The position numbers and the translations under genes were made by a program. Positions 54,895-63,193 of a DNA stretch of 64,000 nucleotides are shown here, in pieces; position 1 is the first letter of the stretch; each line of letters starts with the position of its first letter. Source of the stretch: Streptomyces sannanensis (GTDB lineage: Bacteria > Actinomycetota > Actinomycetes > Streptomycetales > Streptomycetaceae); the NCBI RefSeq assembly GCF_039536205.1, contig NZ_BAAAYL010000001.1, positions 6,014,001 through 6,078,000 of the forward strand. The letters run 5' to 3'. The notes under the pieces are model-generated. The model searched no databases. It was not told the origin of the DNA and was given only the letters and a program-made list of their open reading frames with translations.

Positions 54895-55115
54895 CCGGCA
54901 ACGTTTGCCGGTCAAGGAGCGGCGTCCGGTGCGTGCGATCGCAAGGCGGCCGAAGACCCTCGGAGCAGCGCTCCTTGGGTTTTCGGCCAACGCGGCGAGC
55001 GTGCGTGCCCGGGGGCACGCCCGGGGGCACCCCTGGGGGCACCCCCAGCGGTAGCTGGGGGAGGTAGCTGGGGGAGGTAGCTGGGGGAGCGTCGCGACGG
55101 GGCAAACGTTGCCGG
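54895..55115. mobile_element. MITE-like element 1
   Basis: Perfect 15-bp terminal inverted repeats CCGGCAACGTTTGCC (54895-54909) and its complement (55101-55115) border 221 bp with no gene. Inside are TGCGTGCGATCGCAAGGC (54930-54947) and AACGCGGCGAGCGTGCGTGC (54989-55008), both shared with element 2 at 56113-56284. An extragenic palindrome array sits at its right side. Confidence 0.7.
55042..55090. repeat. extragenic palindrome, copy 3, with 13-bp tandem repeats
   Basis: CCCCCAGC (55042-55049) pairs with GCTGGGGG (55054-55061). The unit GGTAGCTGGGGGA occurs three times in tandem from 55050. Confidence 0.75.
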
Positions 55116-55189
55116 GAGGGGCAGTGGCGGCCCGTGACGCTCTGGCGTCGGGAAGCGGGTCAGCCGCGATACGGGGCCTCCGACGCTGC

Positions 55190-55310
55190 TCAGCGTCCCT
55201 GCGCCCTCACCAGGACCTCGCCGGCGTCCGTCCGGAAATACAGCACGGACCGCCCGGCCCGCCGGCGCCGGACCAGGCGGGCGTCGAGCAGCACCCGGAC
55301 CTCACGAGGG
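55190..55310 (-). pseudogene. ArsR-family regulator C-terminal remnant
   Basis: The minus strand encodes PREVRVLLDARLVRRRRAGR then SVLYFRTDAGEVLVRAQGR and a TGA at 55190-55192, like the recognition-helix end and wing of an ArsR-type regulator. The N-terminal part is absent. Confidence 0.5.
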
Positions 55311-55312
55311 AG

Positions 55313-56131
55313 GGCTATCTGCTCGGCCGCTCCGTGCTCAACATGTCCGTCGGCACCATGCAGATCTGCGGCTTCGCGGCGGGCGGCGTGCTCGTGACCA
55401 CCCTGTCACCGCGCGGCACGCTGCTTGCGGGCGCCGCCCTCTACCTCGCTGCGGCGGTCGCCGCCCGCCTCGGGCTCACCCGTCGTCCGCCGCGCGCCGC
55501 CGGACGGCCGTCGGCCGGCGAGACCTGGAGGAACGACGCACGCCTGTGGTCCGCCGGGTCCCGCCGCCATGTCTACCTGGCCCTCTGGGTGCCCAACGGG
55601 CTGATCGTCGGCTGTGAGTCCCTGTACGTTCCGTACGCACCCCGGCACTCCGGGCTCCTCTTCGCGTCCGCCGCATTCGGCATGCTCGCCGGGGACACCC
55701 TGACCGGCCGGTTCGTCCCGCCGCGATGGAGAACCCGGCTCAGCACCCCGTTGTGCCTGCTGCTCGCCGCTCCCTACCTGATCTTCGTGCTGCACCCGGC
55801 GCTGCCCCTCGCGGTGGCCGCCGTCGCACTCTCCTCGCTCGGCTACTCGGCGAGCCTGCTGCTCCAGGAGCGCCTGATGGCCCTGACACCGGACGCGCTG
55901 AGCGGGCACGCCCTGGGGCTGCACACCTCCGGCATGCTCACCCTGCAGGGCATGGGCGCTGCCCTCGCCGGTGCCGTCGCCCAGTACACCTCGCCCTCGA
56001 CGGCGATGGCCGTGACGGCGGGCGCCTCCATCGCCGTCACGCTGGCCCTGGCGCCCGGGCTGCGTTCCGGCCGTACGCCGACCGAGCCGGTCACGGCGCG
56101 GCCGGCGGCCTCGGGCGTGTTTCGAAAGTAG
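55313..56131 (+). pseudogene. MFS transporter lacking its N-terminal third
   Basis: From GYLLGRSVLNMSVGTMQICG onward, about 270 residues match the middle and C-terminal membrane helices of MFS exporters. The first helices are missing; the open frame upstream is only the antisense of the ArsR remnant. The last residues (SGVFRK) come from the terminal repeat of the second MITE, so both ends are altered. Confidence 0.6.
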
Positions 56132-56284
56132 CGTCGTCCGCCCGGAGGGCGGGGTCGGGGGCGTCTGGTGCGTGCGATCGCAAGGCGGAGGGAGGAGAGC
56201 GCAGCGGGCTGCGCCGACGACCGACAACGCGGCGAGCGTGCGTGCCGGGCGTTCCCGACCAGGCGGGACTTTCGAAACACGCCC
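56113..56284. mobile_element. MITE-like element 2
   Basis: Perfect 17-bp terminal inverted repeats GGGCGTGTTTCGAAAGT (56113-56129) and its complement (56268-56284) border 172 bp. The core blocks at 56169-56186 and 56226-56245 are the same as in element 1. It supplies the stop codon of the MFS remnant. Confidence 0.75.
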
Positions 56285-56448
56285 TCTAGTAGACCTCGGC
56301 GGGCGGAATCGCCGACATTGCGCGCGCTGCTCCGCGCCACCCGGCCGTTGCACCACTACGCTCCGGCCGGTGAGCCCGAGGCATGGGACCGGGCCGCAGC
56401 ACGTGTCGACCGGGCCCCGCAGTCCCCCCGGCCCGCGAAAGAGGAAGC

Positions 56449-57213
56449 ATGCGTGTAGCACTGTTCGTCACCTGTGTGAACGACACCCTGTATCCGGGGA
56501 CCGGACGGGCCGTCGTCACCCTGCTGGAACGGCTCGGCGTGGAGGTCGGCTTCCCGGCCGCCCAGACCTGCTGCGGCCAGCCCCAGTTCAACACCGGATA
56601 CCGCCACGAGACCGAGCCGCTGATTCGGAGGTACGCTGCGGCGTTCGAGGACTACGAATACGTGGTCACCCCCTCCGGGTCGTGCGCCGCGATGGTCCGC
56701 GACAACTACCCGCGCATCGGCGCGAAGGCACAGGCCGAGGGGCGCGGATCGGAACTGGCGTCCGCGGCGGCGAAAGCGGTGCCCAAGACCTATGAACTGA
56801 CCGAGTTCCTGGTGGACGTGTTGGGGGTGACGGACGTCGGTGCCTACTTCCCGCACACCGTCACCTACCACCCGACCTGTCACGGCTTGCGTCTGCTCGG
56901 GCTCGGCAGGCGCCCGCTGGCGCTGTTGTCGCAGGTCAAGGGCCTGGAGCTGCGGGAGCTGGCCGGTGCGGAGGAATGCTGCGGTTTCGGCGGCACCTTC
57001 GCGGTGAAGAACGCGGCCGTCTCCGCCGCCATGGGCGCCGACAAGGCCCGTCACATCGAGGAGACCGGCGCCTCGGCCGTCTGCACGGTCGACAACTCCT
57101 GTCTGCTGCACATCGGCGGCACCCTCGCCCGGCGCGGCTCCGCCGTCCGTCCGGTCCACATCGCCGAGATCCTGGCATCCACCGAAGAATCCCCCTACCC
57201 GATGGGCACCTGA
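56449..57213 (+). CDS. lutA: lactate utilization protein LutA (Fe-S oxidoreductase)
   Basis: Protein of 254 aa with two CCG-type cysteine-rich domains (QTCCGQPQF with SGSCAAMV; ECCGFGGTF with DNSCLLHIGG), the LutA/LldE pattern. With LutB and LutC it oxidises L-lactate to pyruvate. AAAGAGGAAGC lies before the ATG at 56449. Its stop overlaps the lutB start (TGATG). Confidence 0.93.
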   Translation: MRVALFVTCVNDTLYPGTGRAVVTLLERLGVEVGFPAAQTCCGQPQFNTGYRHETEPLIRRYAAAFEDYEYVVTPSGSCAAMVRDNYPRIGAKAQAEGRGSELASAAAKAVPKTYELTEFLVDVLGVTDVGAYFPHTVTYHPTCHGLRLLGLGRRPLALLSQVKGLELRELAGAEECCGFGGTFAVKNAAVSAAMGADKARHIEETGASAVCTVDNSCLLHIGGTLARRGSAVRPVHIAEILASTEESPYPMGT

Positions 57214-58688
57214 TGAGCGGCACCTATCTCGGTATGCCCGCCTTCCCGAAGGCGGCGGCCGAATCGACACAGGACGAATCGTTGCGGGCCAATCTGCGGC
57301 ATGCGACCCACACCATCCGCGACAAGCGGGCCAAGGCCGTCGCGGAACTCGACGACTGGCAACAGTTGCGGGCCGCGGGCGCCGCGATCAAGAACCGTAC
57401 GCTGCGCCACCTCGACCACTACCTCGTACAGGTCGAGGCGGCCGTGACGGCCGCGGGCGGCCAGGTCCACTGGGCGGCCGACGCGGACGAGGCCAACAGC
57501 ATCGTCACCAGGCTGGTCCGGGCGACCGGTGAGAGCGAGGTCGTCAAGGTCAAGTCCATGGCCACCCAGGAGATCGGCCTCAACCGGGCACTGGAGGCGG
57601 CCGGCATCCACGCCTACGAGACCGACCTGGCCGAACTCATCGTGCAGCTCGGCAAGGACCTCCCGTCCCACATCCTCGTCCCGGCCATCCATCGCAACCG
57701 GTCCGAGATCCGGGACATCTTCCGCCGGGAGATGGAGCACTGGGGACGGCCGGCGCCCGAGGATCTCACCGACGACCCCCGCGCCCTGGCCGAAGCCGCC
57801 CGGCTGCATCTGCGGGAGAAGTTCCTGCGCGCCAAGGTGGGCATCTCCGGTGCCAACTTCGTCGTCGCCGAGACCGGCACGCTCGTCGTGGTCGAGTCCG
57901 AGGGCAACGGACGGATGTGCCTGACGCTCCCCGAGACGCTGATCTCCGTCGTCGGCATCGAGAAGGTGGTGCCGACCTGGCAGGACCTGGAGGTCTTCCT
58001 GCAGACCCTGCCGCGCTCCTCGACCGCCGAACGGATGAACCCCTACACGTCCACCTGGACCGGCACCACCGACGAGGACGGTCCGCAAACCTTCCACCTC
58101 GTCCTGTTGGACAACGGGCGCACGGACACCCTCGCCGACGTGGTGGGCCGGCAGGCACTGCGCTGCATCCGGTGCTCCGCCTGCCTCAACGTCTGCCCCG
58201 TGTACGAACGAGCCGGCGGCCATGCGTACGGATCGGCCTATCCCGGCCCGATCGGCGCGATCCTCACTCCGCAACTCAGAGGCGTGCAGACCGAGCTGGA
58301 CGCCTCCCTGCCGTACGCGTCCAGCCTGTGCGGTGCCTGCTACGAGGTCTGTCCGGTCGCCATCGACATTCCCGAAGTACTCGTCCATCTGCGGGAACGC
58401 GTCGTGGAGGGCGGCCGGGTGACGATCCGCGGCACTCGGACCACGATCCGGCCCGCCAAGGGCCACGCCGCCGAACGCGCCGCCATGCGCGCCGTCGGCT
58501 GGATGTTCGACCATCCCACCGCCCTGGCCACCGCCCAGCGCCTCGCCGCCCGCACCCGCCGCCTCCACCCGAAGCGGCTCCCGGGCCCCGGCCGCGCGTG
58601 GACCGACACCCGCGACATCCCCGCCGTCCCCGCCGAGTCCTTCCGCGACTGGTGGAAGCGCACCCGCCCGGAAGGAGACCCCAAGTGA
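57213..58688 (+). CDS. lutB: lactate utilization iron-sulfur protein LutB
   Basis: Protein of 491 aa. An N-terminal LUD domain (about 60-290) is followed by two 4Fe-4S sites, CIRCSACLNVCPVY and CGACYEVCPVAID. The C-terminal region is basic. It is translationally coupled to lutA on one side (1-nt overlap) and lutC on the other (GTGA overlap). Confidence 0.94.
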   Translation: MSGTYLGMPAFPKAAAESTQDESLRANLRHATHTIRDKRAKAVAELDDWQQLRAAGAAIKNRTLRHLDHYLVQVEAAVTAAGGQVHWAADADEANSIVTRLVRATGESEVVKVKSMATQEIGLNRALEAAGIHAYETDLAELIVQLGKDLPSHILVPAIHRNRSEIRDIFRREMEHWGRPAPEDLTDDPRALAEAARLHLREKFLRAKVGISGANFVVAETGTLVVVESEGNGRMCLTLPETLISVVGIEKVVPTWQDLEVFLQTLPRSSTAERMNPYTSTWTGTTDEDGPQTFHLVLLDNGRTDTLADVVGRQALRCIRCSACLNVCPVYERAGGHAYGSAYPGPIGAILTPQLRGVQTELDASLPYASSLCGACYEVCPVAIDIPEVLVHLRERVVEGGRVTIRGTRTTIRPAKGHAAERAAMRAVGWMFDHPTALATAQRLAARTRRLHPKRLPGPGRAWTDTRDIPAVPAESFRDWWKRTRPEGDPK

Positions 58689-59326
58689 GCAGCCGAGACC
58701 GGGTGCTGGGACGCCTGCGCCGCGCCCTGGCCGACGTACCGGGGACCGAGCGGCCCGAGGACGCCCCCGTCTTGCGTGACTATCTGCGGGTGCACGGCGA
58801 CCGCACCCCCGAGCAGACCGCCGACCTGCTCGCCGAGAACCTCGCCGACTACCGGGCCATCGTCCACCGCTGCCCCGACGCCGAGGCCCTGCCGGCGCTG
58901 ATCGCCTCACTGCTCACGCAGCGCGGCGCGGAGTCCGTCCTGGTGCCCGACGGCCTGCCCGACGGATGGACCACCGAGGTCACCGCGCGGATCGTCCCGG
59001 ACGATCCCGCGTCCTCCGCGCGTGAACTGGACGCCGTGGACAGTGTGGTGACGGGCTGCGCCGTGGCCGTCGCAGAGACGGGCACGATCGTGCTCGACGC
59101 CGGGCCGGGCCAGGGCCGCCGCCGTATCACGCTCGTCCCGGACCACCACATCTGTGTGGTGCCGGCCGACCGGATCGTCGACTCCGTGGCCCAGGGCCTG
59201 GAGCGCCTGGACCCGGTCCGTCCGCAGACGTGGATCTCCGGCCCCTCCGCGACGAGCGACATCGAACTCGACCGGGTGGAGGGCGTCCACGGCCCGCGCA
59301 CCCTGGAAGTGATCCTGGTCGGTTAG
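58685..59326 (+). CDS. lutC: lactate utilization protein LutC
   Basis: Protein of 213 aa, a single LUD domain (VAVAETGTIVLDAGPGQGRR, VPDHHICVVPADRIVDSV). Start GTG 58685 overlaps the lutB stop. It is the last gene of the lut operon. No lactate permease or regulator gene is adjacent. Confidence 0.93.
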   Translation: MSSRDRVLGRLRRALADVPGTERPEDAPVLRDYLRVHGDRTPEQTADLLAENLADYRAIVHRCPDAEALPALIASLLTQRGAESVLVPDGLPDGWTTEVTARIVPDDPASSARELDAVDSVVTGCAVAVAETGTIVLDAGPGQGRRRITLVPDHHICVVPADRIVDSVAQGLERLDPVRPQTWISGPSATSDIELDRVEGVHGPRTLEVILVG

Positions 59327-59444
59327 CCGGTCGTACAGGAGAGGGCGGCGTCACGATGTGCCGGTCACGGCTGCCCCCTTCCTTCCTCGATGCCACGCGA
59401 TCGCATGTGTGGATCAGAGCGTCATCGGTCCGAGCGGCAAGTCG

Positions 59445-59942
59445 TCAATCGGCCCGCACGATGGTGGCGAGGACGTCGTTGAAGGCTTCGGTGGAGGTGG
59501 GGTGCTGGTAGACGGCATCGCGGAGTTCGGCTGCCTTGACGCCGTGGCGCATGGCGAGCGCCACGGTGTTGATGATCTCCTGCGCGTCGATGCTGAGCAG
59601 GGCGGCGCCGAGAATGTCGTCGGTGTCGGCGTCGAGGACGAATTTCATCATCCCGCGGGGGTCCTCGACGATGTAGGCGCGCGGCATGGCGATGATCTCG
59701 GCGACCGGTTGGCTGGCGATCTTCACCCGGTGTCCGGCCGCGCGGGCCTTCTTCTCGGTCAGCCCGACGGTCGCCAGCGGCGGGGTCATGAACACCGTGT
59801 GCGGGATGGCCACCCGGTCCGCCGTGGAGCGCTTGCCGTGGCCGAGGAGCCGGTCGAGGACGATACGGCTGTCGTCGAGCGAGATGTAGGTGAACTGCGG
59901 ACCGCCGTTGACGTCGCCGAGGGCGTGTAGATGTGCGGCTGG
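59445..59942 (-). pseudogene. pyridine nucleotide-disulfide oxidoreductase, C-terminal fragment
   Basis: Encodes HLHALGDVNGGPQFTYISLD, then the dimerisation domain FMTPPLATVGLTEKKARAAG ending VYQHPTSTEAFNDVLATIV. The FAD- and NAD-binding parts and redox-active cysteines are missing. The open frame upstream is unrelated sequence. Confidence 0.7.
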
Positions 59943-60083
59943 CTGGTGCGCAAGGGGCATGCGCAAGCGCAGCACCCTCCTTACCTCACGACAACAGCAC
60001 CACCGGGCCCTCGGGGCCGCAACCTGCTCATGAGCGGCGTCATCGCGGTCAGCCCTGACGAAGGCCCGACCGGCTTTCGGCCG

Positions 60084-60115
60084 TTGGGGAGAAGCCGAGA
60101 GGGGCTTCCCCCCAA
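60084..60115. repeat. 13-bp hairpin in a non-coding stretch
   Basis: TTGGGGAGAAGCC (60084-60096) pairs with GGCTTCCCCCCAA (60103-60115) at 12 of 13 positions. It lies in the gap 59,943-60,195, in which I see no gene. It may be an insertion-element end or a terminator. Confidence 0.4.
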
Positions 60116-60195
60116 TCGAGTGACGCCCCTGAGCCGCGGTTCTCACACGGCTGTCAGAGCTGCCGTCCGGATGACATCGTGGCCGAGTGAGTGGG

Positions 60196-60308
60196 CCCCG
60201 TCGTTCCAGCCCCGCCCGCTCGCGGAACAGCTTCAACTGCCGCCCGAACATGTGCAGGACGCCCGTCCCGGAGTCGTCCTCCGGACGCTCGTCGTTCATG
60301 TCCGTCAT
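60196..60308 (-). pseudogene. XRE-family regulator N-terminal fragment
   Basis: ATG 60308 begins MTDMNDERPEDDSGTGVLH and MFGRQLKLFRERAGLER, the usual start of Streptomyces XRE regulators of the type paired with DUF397 proteins. The recognition helix and the rest are lost. Confidence 0.5.
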
Positions 60309-60314
60309 CTCCCG

Positions 60315-60482
60315 CCTACACGCGCAGCCGTATCGAGGTCACCGACACCCGCACCGAAAGGATTCCGGTTCCCACGGCGGTCCCGTGCCCGGAGGTCGAA
60401 TCGGGCCGCGGACTGTTCCTGGTCGCCAGGCCGGCCACCAAGTGGGCCGTGGTCCCGCGGCCGGCCGCGCCGGGCAAGGACG
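60315..60482 (+). pseudogene. HATPase (RsbW-like anti-sigma/ATP-binding) C-terminal fragment
   Basis: Encodes SRIEVTDTRTERIPVP and ESGRGLFLVARPATKWAVVP, the G-box end of HATPase_c_2 proteins. The N-terminal part is lacking. Such genes often stand beside XRE/DUF397 genes in Streptomyces, in agreement with the fragment next to it. Confidence 0.5.
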
Positions 60483-60830
60483 GTGCTGGTCGGCGACGCC
60501 GCGTACTGCGCTTCGCCCGCCTCCGGGCAGGGCACCAGCCTGGCCCTGGTCGGCGCGTACGTGCTGGCCGGGGAACTGGCCGCCGCGGCCGGTGACCACG
60601 CTGCCGGATTCGCTGCGTACGAGCGCGAGATGCGCCCGTTCGTACGGGCCAACCAGGACCTCGGCCCGGCGAACATCAAGCGGATGGTGATGCGCACCAA
60701 GGGCCAGGTCCGGATCTCGATGATGATGCTGGCGCTGCTCAACCGGATGCCCGGCAAGGACCGCATCATGGCCAAGGCGATCGAGCCGATCCACAAGGCT
60801 GCCGACGCGATCGCGCTGAAGGCGTACTGA
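60483..60830 (+). pseudogene. FAD-dependent monooxygenase C-terminal fragment
   Basis: Encodes VLVGDAAYCASPASGQGTSL, the FAD-binding GD motif of PHBH-like monooxygenases, and the remaining tail AYEREMRPFVRANQDLGPAN to IHKAADAIALKAY. The N-terminal GxGxxG part is missing. It is joined directly to the HATPase fragment in another frame. Confidence 0.7.
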
Positions 60831-60854
60831 GGTCAGGCCGTCGGCCTGCCGCTC

Positions 60855-61307
60855 TCAGCGAGTGACCGTGCCTTGGGCCTCTCGCGCACCGATCATCCCC
60901 AGAGCGTCGATCGCGGCCGGGGACAGCATCGATTCGTCCAGGTCCGCGAGGGGCATCCACGAGACGGCGGAAGTCGATCCGTCGGTTTCGTTGAGCCTGG
61001 GCGGGCCGGGTTTGAGGTCGACGAGGTAGAAGAGCCCGACGAGGTGCCAGGTCACCCCGAGCCGGTGAGCCGTGTACGTGCGCGCGTCGACGAGGCGGGC
61101 ATCGAGGAGTTCGAGCCCGGTTTCCTCGTACAACTCGCGCGCCAGCGTCTCGCGCGGCTGCTCGCCCGGATCGATCCCGCCACCGGGCAGGTGCCACAGC
61201 CCCGGCTCGAAGGCCGGTGAGGCGTCGGACAGTTCGGTCAGCAGCAGGTCGTCCTGTGCGGTGGCGATCGCGTACGCCGAGATACGGGACCGTATCTGCT
61301 TCTCCAC
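60855..61307 (-). CDS. Nudix hydrolase
   Basis: Protein of 150 aa. Nudix box GGGIDPGEQPRETLARELYE followed by ETG matches G-x5-E-x7-R-E-L-x-E-E-x-G, so it should hydrolyse a nucleoside diphosphate-linked substrate with Mg2+. I chose the GTG at 61307, with GGAGG upstream. The substrate is unknown. Confidence 0.9.
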   Translation of the reverse strand: MEKQIRSRISAYAIATAQDDLLLTELSDASPAFEPGLWHLPGGGIDPGEQPRETLARELYEETGLELLDARLVDARTYTAHRLGVTWHLVGLFYLVDLKPGPPRLNETDGSTSAVSWMPLADLDESMLSPAAIDALGMIGAREAQGTVTR

Positions 61308-61568
61308 TGTGCGCCTCCGGGCTCCGGGTTCCACAGGAGCCGAGTCTGCTGGACGACGCCGCCCACGTCGAGCTTCCATTCGTATGGTCGGGGGCTCCAG
61401 GCCGACTGCCGGGCGCCGGTGCGGCCACCGCGCGCTGTACGGTCAGCTGCCGCTGTGCCGCCAGGCCCGCGTGGCCGCTGTCGTTCTCTGCGAGTAAGCC
61501 GCTCGTCAGATGTACGTCAGGACGGTTGGTGACCATGGATGTCCAGCAACCGACCTGAAGGAGACCTC

Positions 61569-62879
61569 ATGTTCACAGGTACCTTTACCTCGGGACGGAC
61601 CGTGCCGGGGATGCGGGGCAGGGCGGCGGCAACGGCCGCGTTGGCCCTTGCCGCCGTGCTTCCCGCCCTCAGCGCGGCGCCGGCCCACGCCGAGGTGGCC
61701 CCGGGGTACGAGCGGGTGAATGTGTCCAGCACGGGCGAGGCTCAAGGGGGCATGAGCACCGATCAGGAGACCGCGCTGAGCGCGGACGGCCGGTTCGTGG
61801 CGTTCACGTCGAAGGCGGCGAACCTGGTGCCGGGTGACACCAACGGCGTCATGGACGTGTTCGTGCGGGACCGCACGTCGGGGACGACGGAGCGGGTGAG
61901 CGTGTCCGGCAGCGGGGCCCAGGGGACGGCCGCGTCCCACCAGGGCCACCTCGTGATCAGTCCGGACGGGCGGTATGTGGCGTTCTCCTCCGACGCGGAC
62001 AACCTGGTGCCCGGCGACGCCAACGGCAAGGCCGACCTGTTCCTGCGGGACCGGCAGACCGGCAGCACCACCCGGATCGCCAGCGGGTACAACGCGGGCT
62101 GGTCGTACGCGGTGTCGTTCAGCCCGGACGGCCGCTACCTGGCCCACGAGGTTCCGAAGAGCGGAGTCGTACTGCGTGACCTGGTCACGGGCACCACGGA
62201 GAACCTCGGCTCCTTCAGCGTCTACGGGCTGTCGCTGAGCGCCGACGCGCGATCGGTCGCGTTCGCGTCCGCCGACTCCACCCTGGTCCCCAACGACACC
62301 AATGAGGACGCGGACATCTTCGTTCTGGACCGGCAGACCAGTGCGATCACCCGCGTCAGCGTGAACAGCGCCGGGCAGCAGGCCCTGTCCTACACCGGCT
62401 CGACCGCGCCGTCCATCAGCGCCGACGGCCGGTTCGTGGCCTTTGAGTCCGGCGCCGACAACCTGGTCCGGTACGACACCAACCAGTCCGACGACATCTT
62501 CGTCCGCGACCGCCAGAACAACACCACAGAACGCGTCAACCTCACCCTCGACGGCGAGGAGCCCACCCAGGACTGGCTCTACGACATGGGCGCGCTCGCC
62601 CCGCAGATCTCCGCCGACGGCCGCTACGTCCTCTTCAACTCCGACCACGCCAACATGATTCCCGGCACCGACCCGTACGCTGTCCCCGCCAGGATCTTCC
62701 TGCGCGACCGTCAGACCGGCACCACCAGTGTCGTGGACGGGCCCGTCACCGCCACCAAGTCCTCCTTCCGCCCCTCGATGGCTTCCGACGGCCGGACCAT
62801 CGCCTTCTCCTCCGACAACGACACCCTGGTGCCGGGCGACACCAACAACGCCGCCGACGTGTTCGTCCGCACCTACTGA
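61569..62879 (+). CDS. secreted TolB-like (PD40/WD40) beta-propeller protein
   Basis: Protein of 436 aa. A signal peptide (cut near PAHAEVAPG) is followed by about six propeller blades. Each has an SADGRFVAF/SPDGRYVAF strand and NLVPGDTNG then DVFVRDRxT segments. The NDTN/GDTN loops could bind calcium. It is likely extracellular. ATG 61569 has AAGGAGA upstream. Two hairpins follow the stop. Confidence 0.85.
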   Translation: MFTGTFTSGRTVPGMRGRAAATAALALAAVLPALSAAPAHAEVAPGYERVNVSSTGEAQGGMSTDQETALSADGRFVAFTSKAANLVPGDTNGVMDVFVRDRTSGTTERVSVSGSGAQGTAASHQGHLVISPDGRYVAFSSDADNLVPGDANGKADLFLRDRQTGSTTRIASGYNAGWSYAVSFSPDGRYLAHEVPKSGVVLRDLVTGTTENLGSFSVYGLSLSADARSVAFASADSTLVPNDTNEDADIFVLDRQTSAITRVSVNSAGQQALSYTGSTAPSISADGRFVAFESGADNLVRYDTNQSDDIFVRDRQNNTTERVNLTLDGEEPTQDWLYDMGALAPQISADGRYVLFNSDHANMIPGTDPYAVPARIFLRDRQTGTTSVVDGPVTATKSSFRPSMASDGRTIAFSSDNDTLVPGDTNNAADVFVRTY

Positions 62880-62909
62880 CCACGACCGCCGGACCATCGC
62901 TTCCACCGC

Positions 62910-62944
62910 AGCCCTGCCGCTGGCCCACCACCGGCGGCAGGGCT
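62910..62944 (+). terminator. terminator after propeller protein gene
   Basis: AGCCCTGCCGC (62910-62920) pairs perfectly with GCGGCAGGGCT (62934-62944). Confidence 0.7.
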
Positions 62945-62951
62945 CGGGAAA

Positions 62952-62985
62952 GGCGCCTGACCTAGGCTTTTGCCCGTCAGGCGCC
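62952..62985. terminator. second hairpin downstream
   Basis: GGCGCCTGAC (62952-62961) pairs perfectly with GTCAGGCGCC (62976-62985) around a T-rich 14-nt loop. Confidence 0.55.
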
Positions 62986-62991
62986 TTCCGT

Positions 62992-63160
62992 GCGACCTGC
63001 TCGGAACAGGGCGAGACGCCCGGCAGCAGCACCCGGTGACGGCACAGCCGGCCCACCGCCTGGTTGAACAGCGCCGTCGACCCCTCGGTATGCGTCCACG
63101 TCCGACCATGCAGGAACGTACGGAACTTCCGGCCCCACTCCGCATCCTCGGACGTCGCGC
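62992..63160 (-). pseudogene. Tn3-type transposase (DUF4158 region) fragment
   Basis: Encodes RKFRTFLHGRTWTHTEGSTA and LFNQAVGRLCRHRVLLPGVS, a piece of the N-terminal DUF4158 region of Tn3-family transposases. No other part of the transposase or terminal repeat is seen. Confidence 0.5.
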
Positions 63161-63193
63161 GGGCGTATCCAGGACCGGGCTGCCCGCGGCCGC

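Noticed and set aside
60000..60195. possible group II intron or transposon end
   Set aside because: A hairpin exists, but no domain V consensus and no transposase motif could be found.
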